This document shows, one piece after another, positions 1 to 6,527 of a stretch of DNA of 6,920 bases. This stretch comes from Candidatus Desantisbacteria bacterium CG1_02_38_46 (GTDB lineage: Bacteria > Desantisbacteria > UBA1551 > UBA1559): positions 1 to 6,920 of the forward strand of contig MNUO01000126.1 of the NCBI GenBank assembly GCA_001871015.1. Direction: 5' to 3'. Each line of letters starts with the position of its first letter. Within the stretch, counting starts at the first letter, position 1. The position numbers and the translations under genes are program-made. Below the pieces are notes generated by a model. That model was not told where the DNA came from. It saw only the letters and a program-made list of their open reading frames with translations, and did not search any database.

Positions 1-45
1 AAGGGCAAGCGCCGTGACAATAAACTTAAATATCCTTCTTTTCAT
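1..45 (-). CDS. N-terminus of an unidentified, probably exported or membrane protein (partial)
   Basis: Fifteen codons of a minus-strand gene that runs off the left edge. The peptide reads MKRRIFKFIVTALAL: basic residues followed by a hydrophobic run, as at the start of a signal peptide or first membrane segment. The start is supported by a near-perfect ribosome binding site, AAGGAGGTG (minus strand, 60-52), with eight bases between GGAGG and the ATG. It lies downstream of the AlbA_2-type gene and beyond a probable terminator, so it may have its own promoter. I saw only a weak candidate (TATGCT at 94-89 with a poor -35 match), which I do not call. The function cannot be judged from 15 residues. 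The claim of a real gene rests on the ribosome binding site plus the signal-like N-terminus. Confidence 0.6.
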   Translation of the reverse strand, partial: MKRRIFKFIVTALAL

Positions 46-93
46 CTCTCTCACCTCCTTTCTTTTTCGCCATTTCTCCTACGTTTCCAGCAT

Positions 94-118
94 AAAAAAA
101 GTTTTTGCGAAGCAAAAA
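94..118 (-). terminator. Probable intrinsic terminator after the AlbA_2-type gene
   Basis: Read on the minus strand this is TTTTTGC, loop TTC, GCAAAAA, then C and a run of seven T. The stem is 7 bp with only two G-C pairs, but the T-tract is good and it sits about 30 bases past the stop codon of the gene at 1293-151. It would separate that gene from the one starting at position 45. The weak, A/T-rich stem is the main reason for doubt. Confidence 0.5.
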
Positions 119-150
119 TTTAAATTTGTTGGTTTCATAATTTATTTTCC

Positions 151-1293
151 TTAGATCCGGGGTATTAATAAGATAAACTCGTTTTCAGTTAAAGTTAATT
201 CAATTTCTTTATTTAATTTTTCTTTCATCGTTTTAATCATTCTACAAACCCCACTACCAGTGTCTGTTACCATTCCAATTTTGTAAAGCAGATTATAGAG
301 AGTTGGATTTCTAAGCACATGACAACCTGCTTTCATACTCCCTATAGTAACTGTATCAGGTAACTTTCCAGGTGTTCTAATTTCTATTCTATCCTCAAAT
401 ATGAACAATCTTATTGAAGCATTAATTGTATAATCTCTATGAGCGACTGCGTTTACAATACCTTCTCTTAAAACCTCTTCAGGAATTTCAGGATATAATT
501 CTGATTCAAAACCTTTTATCCTGTGTTCTTCCCTCAGGTATAATTTTAAAAATTTTGTCGAACCATTGAGTATATCCGGAATCTTCCCCTCCAAATCTTT
601 TCTGTCTGATGGGGGAATAGAAATATCCTTTCCAGGAATGTAAGCAGCTATAATCTTCGCAAATGGAATAAAGGCCTGGGGATTTTTTCCAAAAAATAAT
701 ATCCCGGCGAGTGTAGGTTTTTTATCATCCGTAATAATTTTAAGATTCTTGAAATAATTTTCAATCAACATCTCTTTAGGAGAAACACCCAGGTATTTTT
801 CCAGAAAATCTTTAAAAAAATCTATATCAAGCTCACCCGGTGAGACTTTAGAAATAGGAATCTCATCATAATAAATGCTTTCACTTGTTTGATAGAGCCT
901 TCTAACTTCTTGCCATGAGGCTTGTCTGCATCTATTCCCTGACCTGATATAATAAATACCACTTTTTGTCCGATAGGGCCTTTGTCCTCCTTTAGGAATA
1001 TTAATAATCAAAACAATTTTACCATCCATATCAACTGTTTCTGAAAGAATACTAACAGGGGGCTCACATCTATTGAATGCAACATCATCAATTGTTCTTA
1101 ATGATTCATCTACATCCTTAATTCCAACTATATCACCTGAGCTGCTAACGCCAATTATCAGTTGCCCACCATCAGTATTTGCAAAACAAACAATGGATTT
1201 AGCAAGAGCTTCATTATCTGGTGGGCTTTCTTTAAACTCTGTATGTAAATTTTCCCTTTTTAATATTCTTTCCTGCAATTCTAATTTATCCAT
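151..1293 (-). CDS. AlbA_2 (Schlafen-type) putative DNA-binding protein with GHKL ATPase-like C-terminus
   Basis: This 380-residue protein has the layout of a widespread bacterial family often annotated as putative transcriptional regulator or RecG-like ATP-binding protein. An N-terminal AlbA_2 domain (about residues 15-130) carries the family signatures EFKES (19-23) and ANTDGG (38-43). A linker region leads to a C-terminal HATPase_c_4-like domain (about 270-380) with the N-box-like EGIVNAVAHRDY (N281), an acidic D301 before RIEIRTPG, RNP (328-330) and the glycine motif TGSG (345-348). The start is ATG with GGAG five bases upstream. It follows fabF in the same direction, about 120 bases away, with a coding remnant between them, so it is probably a later arrival rather than part of the fatty acid pathway. 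Family members are scattered and often mobile; their physiological role is poorly known, with nucleic acid binding and ATP use predicted. The gene appears intact. Confidence 0.85.
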   Translation of the reverse strand: MDKLELQERILKRENLHTEFKESPPDNEALAKSIVCFANTDGGQLIIGVSSSGDIVGIKDVDESLRTIDDVAFNRCEPPVSILSETVDMDGKIVLIINIPKGGQRPYRTKSGIYYIRSGNRCRQASWQEVRRLYQTSESIYYDEIPISKVSPGELDIDFFKDFLEKYLGVSPKEMLIENYFKNLKIITDDKKPTLAGILFFGKNPQAFIPFAKIIAAYIPGKDISIPPSDRKDLEGKIPDILNGSTKFLKLYLREEHRIKGFESELYPEIPEEVLREGIVNAVAHRDYTINASIRLFIFEDRIEIRTPGKLPDTVTIGSMKAGCHVLRNPTLYNLLYKIGMVTDTGSGVCRMIKTMKEKLNKEIELTLTENEFILLIPRI

Positions 1294-1316
1294 TTAAACT
1301 CCACAATATTTTTCTG

Positions 1317-1403
1317 TTATTCTAAACGCTTCTTATCCACCCTCCATAATCTTTTTAGTCCCAGTACAGCAGTTTCTCCTGCAACTTCATATCTGAACCA
1401 GGT
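1317..1403 (-). pseudogene. Short degenerate coding remnant after fabF, possibly HemW-like C-terminal fragment
   Basis: Between fabF and the AlbA_2-type gene, the fabF reading frame continues past two TGA stops (1415-1413 and 1406-1404) into 28 sense codons ending at TAA (1319-1317). The peptide looks protein-like rather than random and includes GETAVLGLKRLWRVDKKR. By memory this resembles the E-x-x-x-LGLR stretch near the C-terminus of HemW-type radical SAM proteins (coproporphyrinogen oxidase-like), but the match is short and cannot be tested here. No ribosome binding site or start fits it as an independent gene. If real, it is what remains of a gene lost when the neighbouring DNA changed. 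It could also be a chance open stretch. Confidence 0.25.
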
Positions 1404-1408
1404 TCAGA
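1392..1408. repeat. Perfect 8-bp inverted repeat just past the fabF stop
   Basis: TCTGAACC and GGTTCAGA are separated by one base, starting four bases beyond the fabF stop codon. In the transcript this forms a 7-bp hairpin with a three-base loop. No T-tract follows on the minus strand (the next bases are TATGAAG), so it is not a standard intrinsic terminator. It may protect the 3' end of the fab message or be chance. Confidence 0.45.
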
Positions 1409-1412
1409 CATC

Positions 1413-2651
1413 TCATTTGAATTTCCTTACTACCAGGGTTGTATTATGCCCACCGAACGCAAAAGAATTGGAAATTGCAACATCAATTTTGACCTCTCTT
1501 GCCTTATTTGGAACATAATCAAGGTCACAATCCGGGTCAGGATATTCATAATTCATGGTAGGAAGTGCAATATCATTTTCGATTGACAGGGCAGTCGCAA
1601 TTAATTCAATGGCTCCCGCGGCTCCGAGGAGATGACCTGTCATAGATTTAGTTGCACTGATTGGAATCCTGTATGCATGTTCACCGAATACTGTTTTTAT
1701 TGCCATAGTTTCACACTTATCGTTCAAAAGCGTGGATGTGCCATGGGCATTTATGTAATTAACCTCAACAGGTTTTATGTCTGCATCCTTTAATGCCAGA
1801 GCAATTGCGCGTGTTGTCTGTTTTGCATCAGGGTCAGGAGCAGTCATATGATGTGCATCACCGGTCATACCATATCCTGCAATTTCAGCATATATGTGTG
1901 CTCCACGCACAACAGCATGCTCAAGGGACTCAAGGATAACTATACCAGCACCTTCTCCCATTACAAATCCATCGCGCATCTTATCGAATGGACGACTTGC
2001 CTTCTGTGGCTGGTCATTTCTTGAAGACAATGCTCTTGCAGCACAAAATCCACCAACAGCCAGAGGAGTAATGCAAGCTTCTGCTCCACCTGCAATCATC
2101 ACATCTGCTTCTCCTCTCTGAATAATTTTGAAAGCATCACCTATTGCATGGGTTCCGGTCGCACATGCAGTTGCAACAGCAGTATTTGGACCCTTCGCTT
2201 TCAGAAGTATGGAAACACAGCCAGATGCCATATTTACAATGAGCATAGGAATTAAAAAGGGACTTATGCGGCCTGGCCCTTTCTCCATTAATACATTATG
2301 CTCTCTCTCAAGTGTTGCAATACCACCTATCCCTGAACCTATCAGAACGCCAATCCTCTCAAGATTCTCTTTTTCCATGTCCAACCCGGCATCCCGCACA
2401 GCCAGAATTGACCCAACGACCGCAAACTGGACAAATCTATCCATATGACGGATTTCTTTTTTACCAATATAAGAACTCGGGTCGAAATTCTTAACTTCAG
2501 ATGCTATCTGACTGGAAAAACCAGTGGTATCAAACGCAGAAATTTTATCAATACCAATCTTTCCATTGCACAGGCTTTGCCAACATTCGTTCTTTCCAAT
2601 ACCTATGGAAGTAATTGGCCCCAAGCCTGTAATTACAACTCTATTATTCAT
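1413..2651 (-). CDS. fabF: 3-oxoacyl-ACP synthase II (KAS II)
   Basis: FabF is the elongating condensing enzyme of type II fatty acid synthesis. It takes an acyl chain from acyl-ACP onto its cysteine and condenses it with malonyl-ACP, releasing CO2, in the cytoplasm. The 412-residue length is standard. The catalytic triad falls at the same numbers as in the Escherichia coli enzyme: Cys163 in TACATGTHA, His303 in NAHGTST and His340 in SMTGHLLGAAG, with Lys335 in SATKS. The C-terminal NSFAFGGHN loop (395-403) is also present. The ATG start has an AGGAG four bases upstream that overlaps the last codons of acpP; only one base separates the two genes, implying translational coupling with its ACP substrate carrier. 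It is the last gene of the fatty acid block. No key residue is missing. Confidence 0.97.
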   Translation of the reverse strand: MNNRVVITGLGPITSIGIGKNECWQSLCNGKIGIDKISAFDTTGFSSQIASEVKNFDPSSYIGKKEIRHMDRFVQFAVVGSILAVRDAGLDMEKENLERIGVLIGSGIGGIATLEREHNVLMEKGPGRISPFLIPMLIVNMASGCVSILLKAKGPNTAVATACATGTHAIGDAFKIIQRGEADVMIAGGAEACITPLAVGGFCAARALSSRNDQPQKASRPFDKMRDGFVMGEGAGIVILESLEHAVVRGAHIYAEIAGYGMTGDAHHMTAPDPDAKQTTRAIALALKDADIKPVEVNYINAHGTSTLLNDKCETMAIKTVFGEHAYRIPISATKSMTGHLLGAAGAIELIATALSIENDIALPTMNYEYPDPDCDLDYVPNKAREVKIDVAISNSFAFGGHNTTLVVRKFK

Positions 2652-2652
2652 C

Positions 2653-2892
2653 TTACTCCTTTTTCATATGCCCTTCTATATAATTCACGGTATCCTGCAC
2701 GGTAAGAATCTTCTCTGCATCCTCATCAGGAATCTCTAAATCAAACTTCTCCTCAAGCGCCATAACCAATTCCACTGTATCAAGTGAATCTGCACCGAGG
2801 TCATCCACAAAGGAAGCATTTGGGGTTACTTCCTCTGGTTTCACTCCTAACTGCTCCACAATAATCGCCTTCACATCATCAAAAACAGCCAT
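2653..2892 (-). CDS. acpP: Acyl carrier protein
   Basis: This is the small acidic carrier that holds growing acyl chains on a phosphopantetheine arm. The protein is 79 residues from the chosen start. The attachment site is Ser36 in the classic [11 protein letters not shown] motif, and the acidic helix that partner enzymes dock on follows it. A GTG at 2910, 18 bases further upstream, would add MRKEEG. I reject it because those codons are the ribosome binding site itself (AAAGGAGG, five bases before the ATG at 2892), and ACPs normally begin close to this point. It sits 14 bases after fabG and one base before fabF, and the strong ribosome binding site fits the high ACP level cells need. Holo-ACP synthase is not in the window. 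Confidence 0.97.
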   Translation of the reverse strand: MAVFDDVKAIIVEQLGVKPEEVTPNASFVDDLGADSLDTVELVMALEEKFDLEIPDEDAEKILTVQDTVNYIEGHMKKE

Positions 2893-2906
2893 TCCTTCCT
2901 CCTTTC

Positions 2907-3647
2907 TCACATTGCCATTCCACCATCAATTCTGATCACTTGCCCGGTGATATAATTAGAATCATCACTGACTAAAAATAGTGCAAGTTTTGCAACATCC
3001 TCAGGACTACCAAATCTATTAAGTGGAATTTGCTCAATTAATTTTTTCTTCCACTCTTCCTTTAAAACCTGGGTCATTGGTGTATCTATAAAACCCGGAG
3101 CAATAGCATTTACATTTATTCCTCTACTGGCGAACTCTTTTGCTGTGGTTTTGGTAAGCGCAATAACCCCTGCTTTGCTGGCAGCATAATTTGCCTGTCC
3201 AAAGTTACCAATTATTCCGATAATTGATGCCATATTCAAAATCTTACCACTGCATTGTTTTAACATTATTCCTGATACTGCCCGGGTACAGTTAAAAATA
3301 CCCTTAAGATTAATGTCAATAACCTTATCCCAGTCTTCTTCTTTCATCTTAATTAATAACGCATCACGGGTAATGCCGGCATTATTAATCAAAATATCAA
3401 TCCGACCATATTTTTCCATTACTTTTTTAACCATATCCTCTACCTGAGCAAAATTAGAAACATCCACATTGAATGCAATTGAATCTCTGCCGATGAGATT
3501 TATTTCATTTGTAACCTTTGTGGCCTCTTGCTCGTCAACATCAATAATAACAGAATTTGCACCCTCCCTGGCAAGTGTCAATGCGATTGCTTTCCCAATA
3601 CCTCTGGCAGAACCAGTAACAATTGCAACTTTCCCCTCTAATTTCAT
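2907..3647 (-). CDS. fabG: 3-oxoacyl-ACP reductase
   Basis: FabG is an NADPH-dependent short-chain dehydrogenase/reductase that reduces 3-ketoacyl-ACP to 3-hydroxyacyl-ACP in each elongation cycle. The 246-residue protein has the cofactor motif TGSARGIG (11-18), NNAG (88-91), Asn113, and the catalytic Ser141, Tyr154 and Lys158 in [19 protein letters not shown] follows, and the family C-terminus [11 protein letters not shown] is near the end. I choose the ATG at 3647 ([12 protein letters not shown]), which has GGAGG four bases upstream and matches the family's usual N-terminus. A longer reading from TTG at 3677 adds ten residues, but these are encoded by one arm of the palindromic element at 3659-3720 and by the ribosome binding site. 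The hairpin ends only a few bases before this ribosome binding site and could affect fabG translation. Confidence 0.96.
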   Translation of the reverse strand: MKLEGKVAIVTGSARGIGKAIALTLAREGANSVIIDVDEQEATKVTNEINLIGRDSIAFNVDVSNFAQVEDMVKKVMEKYGRIDILINNAGITRDALLIKMKEEDWDKVIDINLKGIFNCTRAVSGIMLKQCSGKILNMASIIGIIGNFGQANYAASKAGVIALTKTTAKEFASRGINVNAIAPGFIDTPMTQVLKEEWKKKLIEQIPLNRFGSPEDVAKLALFLVSDDSNYITGQVIRIDGGMAM

Positions 3648-3658
3648 CAAACCTCCAG

Positions 3659-3720
3659 AGGTGTCAGGTCTTGACAAATCAGGACTAAAGTCCTGAGTTA
3701 CATGTCAAGACCTGACACCT
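3659..3720. repeat. 62-base palindromic REP/MITE-like element at the fabD/fabG junction
   Basis: The outer arms AGGTGTCAGGTCTTGACA (3659-3676) and TGTCAAGACCTGACACCT (3703-3720) are perfect 18-bp inverted repeats. Inside them, TCAGGACT (3679-3686) and AGTCCTGA (3689-3696) form a second perfect 8-bp stem with an AA loop, and a small asymmetric internal loop joins the two stems. This two-tier symmetry is far beyond chance and is typical of REP or MITE-like mobile repeats. The arm resembles, by recollection only, sequences flanking REP-associated (Y1/IS200-like) transposase genes. The right arm encodes the last residues of FabD and the inner stem carries its stop codon. No T-tract follows on the transcribed strand, so it is not a simple intrinsic terminator. 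No second copy is visible in this window. Confidence 0.85.
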
Positions 3721-4587
3721 ATTTTTATCGAATCGGCGCCACAGTCCGGAAAGTACTTTCCCTGGACCTACTTCAAGAACCCCATCTACGCCCTTATCTA
3801 AAATACGTTGCATCACATCTGTCCAGCGAACCGGATTATTAACCTGTTTAATTAACGATTGCCTGATTTCATCAGGGTCCTGTAAATAATCTCCTGTAAA
3901 ATTTGCTATAAATGAAATCCGGGGTGATTTTATTTTTAGATTTTTAATTTCTTCTGATAATCTCAAGGAAGCTTCGTCCATCAATCTTGAATGAAATGCA
4001 CCGCTTACAGGAAGTAGTTTACACATTTTTGCTCCTGATTCTTTAGCTAGTTTACCTGCTTCGTCCAGCGCCTTTAATTCGCCTGAAAGAACAATTTGCC
4101 CCGGACAATTGAAATTAGCAATATCAATTATTCCTTTTGAAGAAGTAACCCTGCAAATATCTTCAACTTTTTTTTTCTCGAGGCCTATTACTGCAAGCAT
4201 TCCAGACTGAATTTTTAAGCCTGCTTCCTCCATAAACAGGGCGCGCTTCCAAACCACTGGTAAGGCCGATTCAAAAGTAATTGCCCCACTTGCAATAAGC
4301 GCAGCATATTCACCTAAACTATGACCGGCACAAACCTGCGGCACAATGTTTTTCTCTTTTAATATTTCCAATATAGCAATCTCAACAGTTAATATTGCTA
4401 CTTGAGTAATGCTGGTTTTCTTGAGTTCTTCTTCGGTTCCATCAAAAATAGTTCGGGAAAGAGAAAAACCAAGTCTAAAATCAGCATTGTCAAAAACTTT
4501 TTTTGCTGCAGGGTATTTTTCATATAAATCCCTTCCCATGCCTGGTTTTTGACTACCCTGTCCGGGAAAAACAAACGCTAAATTCAA
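3685..4587 (-). CDS. fabD: Malonyl-CoA:ACP transacylase with repeat-derived C-terminal tail
   Basis: FabD transfers malonyl from CoA to ACP, giving the extender for every elongation round. The 300-residue protein shows FPGQGSQ (7-13), the nucleophile Ser90 in GHSLGEY, Arg115, Asn160, His199 in GAFHSRLM, Gln248 and GPGKVLSGL (274-282), so the active site is complete. The start is TTG at 4587. It overlaps the plsX stop in a TTGA arrangement, has GGGAG seven bases upstream, and gives the normal family N-terminus. The oddity is the end: residues 290-300 (RCQVLTCNSGL) and the TAG stop are encoded by the palindromic element at 3659-3720. The native tail beyond FDKN appears to have been replaced or truncated. 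The core fold is probably unaffected, since the family's tail after GPGKVL is variable, but this is inference. Confidence 0.95.
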   Translation of the reverse strand: MNLAFVFPGQGSQKPGMGRDLYEKYPAAKKVFDNADFRLGFSLSRTIFDGTEEELKKTSITQVAILTVEIAILEILKEKNIVPQVCAGHSLGEYAALIASGAITFESALPVVWKRALFMEEAGLKIQSGMLAVIGLEKKKVEDICRVTSSKGIIDIANFNCPGQIVLSGELKALDEAGKLAKESGAKMCKLLPVSGAFHSRLMDEASLRLSEEIKNLKIKSPRISFIANFTGDYLQDPDEIRQSLIKQVNNPVRWTDVMQRILDKGVDGVLEVGPGKVLSGLWRRFDKNRCQVLTCNSGL

Positions 4588-5597
4588 GAACTTTCTCCCT
4601 CTTTTTCTATATAATTGATAATATGCTGGGTCAAGTTGTGGGTTACCGATTCTGAAGCCACTCTAACAGCATTCTTTATTGCCTTGGGTGAGGATTTTCC
4701 GTGGCTTATTACACAAACACCATTGATTCCTAAAAGTGGGGCTCCTCCATATTCAGCATAATCCACCTTCTTTTTAAAATTATCAAAAGCTTCCTTGAAA
4801 AGAGAAGGAACAATTTTTTGCCTTGCAAATTCCCGTCTCACCAAGATTCCTGCCACTCTGAAAAGATTCTCTGCAAATTTCAACACTATGTTTCCTACAA
4901 ATCCATTACATACAATGATATCCACCTTGTTGCCCACTATATCGCTGCCTTCAATATTGCCTACGAAATTAAGCCTGCTATTTTTAAGTAAATTATAAGT
5001 GGTAACGGTCAGCTCATCACCCTTTGTAGGTTCCTCCCCAATACTCAGAAGTCCAATACGGGGATTTTTATAATTATAAACGGATTCCATGAAAACTGCA
5101 CCCATAATCGCAAACTGAAGCAGATTCCTGGGTTTACAATCCACTGTAGCCCCGGCATCAATTAACAGGAAGAAAGCTTTCAATGTGGGTTGCATCACTG
5201 CAATCCCTGGACGGTCTATACCTTTTAGTTTACCCAGTGTGAACAGCGATGAAACAACAACCGCACCTGTATTTCCGGCAGAGACAAAAGCATCTGCTTT
5301 TCCTTCTTTCAGCAATCTTGTACCTGCCATTATTGAAGAATCAGGCTTTTCCCTGCAGGCTGTCACAGGAGATTCACCCATTTCAATCGCCTGGCTGGCA
5401 TGAACAATGGAAATCCTGTTGTTGTCAAATTTGTATTTCTTTAATTCATCGCTAACCTCTTTTTCTCTTCCAGCAAGGATAAGATGAAAACTTCCTTCCT
5501 GTATTGCTTTTATAGCACCTTCTACAACAACAGATGGTGCATTATCACCACCCATTGCATCAACAACTATCTTAACTTCTTTTTCAATTTTATCCAT
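4584..5597 (-). CDS. plsX: Phosphate acyltransferase (acyl-ACP:phosphate)
   Basis: PlsX converts acyl-ACP and phosphate to acyl-phosphate, the donor used by PlsY to acylate glycerol-3-phosphate; it acts as a peripheral membrane enzyme. The 337-residue length is normal for the family. Conserved motifs run in order: VVDAMGGDNAP (11-21), SAGNTGA (106-112), IDAGA (146-150), LLSIGEEPTKG (183-193), NIEGSDI (214-220), CNGFVGNI (230-237), YGGAPLLGI (283-291) and HGKS (299-302). The start is ATG with an AAGGG about ten bases upstream, a modest site. The ATG lies in a small ATGGC-TTT-GCCAT hairpin, and an in-frame stop not far upstream leaves no better start. It follows rpmF by 25 bases and overlaps fabD by four. 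In many bacteria fabH would come next; here it is missing. Confidence 0.97.
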   Translation of the reverse strand: MDKIEKEVKIVVDAMGGDNAPSVVVEGAIKAIQEGSFHLILAGREKEVSDELKKYKFDNNRISIVHASQAIEMGESPVTACREKPDSSIMAGTRLLKEGKADAFVSAGNTGAVVVSSLFTLGKLKGIDRPGIAVMQPTLKAFFLLIDAGATVDCKPRNLLQFAIMGAVFMESVYNYKNPRIGLLSIGEEPTKGDELTVTTYNLLKNSRLNFVGNIEGSDIVGNKVDIIVCNGFVGNIVLKFAENLFRVAGILVRREFARQKIVPSLFKEAFDNFKKKVDYAEYGGAPLLGINGVCVISHGKSSPKAIKNAVRVASESVTHNLTQHIINYIEKEGESS

Positions 5598-5622
5598 GGC
5601 AAAGCCATCCCTTTGGGATTAA

Positions 5623-5829
5623 TTATTTCTTTTCCTCTTTTTTCTTCTTTTCCTCTTCTGATTTCATTACCTTGCGACCACGATAGTATCCGCACGACGG
5701 ACAAGCCCTGTAAGATAATTTTGGAGCCTGGCACTGAGGACAGAGCGCAACCGATGGAAGAATCAATTTCCACTGGCTGCGCCGCATAGAAGTCTTAGAC
5801 TTTGATTTTCTTCTCTTGGGAACTGGCAC
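5623..5829 (-). CDS. rpmF: 50S ribosomal protein L32, zinc-binding form
   Basis: This small basic protein of the large ribosomal subunit has 68 residues. It begins PVPKRRKSKSKTSMRRS, the typical L32 opening. Two CxxC pairs (Cys30/Cys33 in CPQC and Cys43/Cys46 in CPSC) form the zinc site of the cysteine-containing version, followed by the conserved GYYRGRKV (47-54). The start codon is GTG at 5829, with a strong AGGAGG five bases upstream. An ATG two bases further upstream is out of frame and would not give L32. The C-terminal tail is unusually rich in Lys and Glu (SEEEKKKKEEKK) and extends past the core. It lies 16 bases after the HD-domain gene and 25 before plsX. The rpmF-plsX pairing is conserved in many bacteria and ties ribosome and lipid synthesis in one transcript. 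Confidence 0.96.
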   Translation of the reverse strand: MPVPKRRKSKSKTSMRRSQWKLILPSVALCPQCQAPKLSYRACPSCGYYRGRKVMKSEEEKKKKEEKK

Positions 5830-5845
5830 ATTTCCCTCCTTTTAA

Positions 5846-6511
5846 TTAAAGCAATCTCACTCCATTCGCAACTAATTGAAAAGTGCAATTCAACATCTTC
5901 GCTGCTCTGCGACATATCACCATTCTGGAAAGGAAAATTTCAAAATACTCCATCACAGGAGAAATTTCAGTGTCTATCTTTAAATCAAGCGTTATCACTG
6001 CTTTCTCTGCATCCACATTCAAAAAAGAATGCGTAACCGCATAATTTACCCTGTCATGAATATCAAAACTAACCATCTTGGGATTCCGAACTCTTGTGCG
6101 ATGAACATCGGCTTTATCGGCAAGGATTATTGCAGCAGAAATGGGATTTACTGGAATTCCATCTTTTTCCTCATGACTTCCGATTGCAGACATAACTACG
6201 CCAATTTCATCCGCTGGCATACCAAGATTGGAAAGAAGACTGAAAGCAATGAGAGCTCCAATTTGAGGATGTCTGTCACGATTTACAAGATTTCCAATAT
6301 CATGGAGGTAACCTGCTATCGCGGCGAGTTCCTGCTCCCGGGAAGAAAAATTTAACCGGGATAAAATATTATGTGATATGGCAGCCACAAGCTCGACATG
6401 TCTTCTGCCATGCTCTGTATAACCAATGGCTTCTAACAATTCATCCGATTTCTTGAGATACTCACTTACATCCTTTGATCTTTTTACATCCTGCAGATTA
6501 ATTTCAGCCAT
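5846..6511 (-). CDS. HD-domain phosphohydrolase-like protein
   Basis: This 221-residue protein has a single HD superfamily metal-dependent phosphohydrolase domain. The likely metal and catalytic residues are His34 and His38 (TEHGRRHVE), the His70-Asp71 doublet in GYLHDIGN, His81, His113 (GSHEE) and Asp132 (ILADKAD). No second domain, signal peptide or membrane segment is evident; residues 145-221 look like a family-specific C-terminal extension. The substrate is unknown; HD proteins act on nucleotides, cyclic dinucleotides or other phosphoesters. The ATG at 6511 has only a distant AAGGG (about 11 bases upstream), so initiation may be weak. It appears to be the first gene of the operon, ahead of rpmF by 16 bases, in the place where a DUF177/YceD gene is common. 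That position suggests co-transcription, not necessarily a shared function. Confidence 0.88.
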   Translation of the reverse strand: MAEINLQDVKRSKDVSEYLKKSDELLEAIGYTEHGRRHVELVAAISHNILSRLNFSSREQELAAIAGYLHDIGNLVNRDRHPQIGALIAFSLLSNLGMPADEIGVVMSAIGSHEEKDGIPVNPISAAIILADKADVHRTRVRNPKMVSFDIHDRVNYAVTHSFLNVDAEKAVITLDLKIDTEISPVMEYFEIFLSRMVICRRAAKMLNCTFQLVANGVRLL

Positions 6512-6527
6512 TTCAAAACAGTCCCTT

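Noticed and set aside
26-73. 15-codon minus-strand ORF overlapping the ribosome binding site of the left-edge gene
   Set aside because: Its AGGAG lies only two bases before the ATG, the peptide is low complexity, and the signal-peptide frame has a much better start.
89-113. Possible minus-strand promoter (TTGCTT, TATGCT) for the left-edge gene
   Set aside because: The spacer is only 15 bases and the -35 match is poor; it also overlaps the probable terminator.
1392-1408. Hairpin after fabF as an intrinsic terminator
   Set aside because: The stem is perfect but no T-tract follows on the transcribed strand, so it is listed only as an inverted repeat.
2893-2910. GTG start adding six residues to the acyl carrier protein
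   Set aside because: These codons are the strong ribosome binding site of the ATG at 2892, and the extension is absent from typical ACPs.
3659-3720. Palindrome as a transcription terminator between fabD and fabG
   Set aside because: It is followed by CTCTGGAGG rather than a T-run, and downstream acpP and fabF need read-through.
5567-5773. Minus-strand 68-residue ORF overlapping rpmF and plsX
   Set aside because: It is an out-of-frame shadow; both overlapped genes have clear family motifs.
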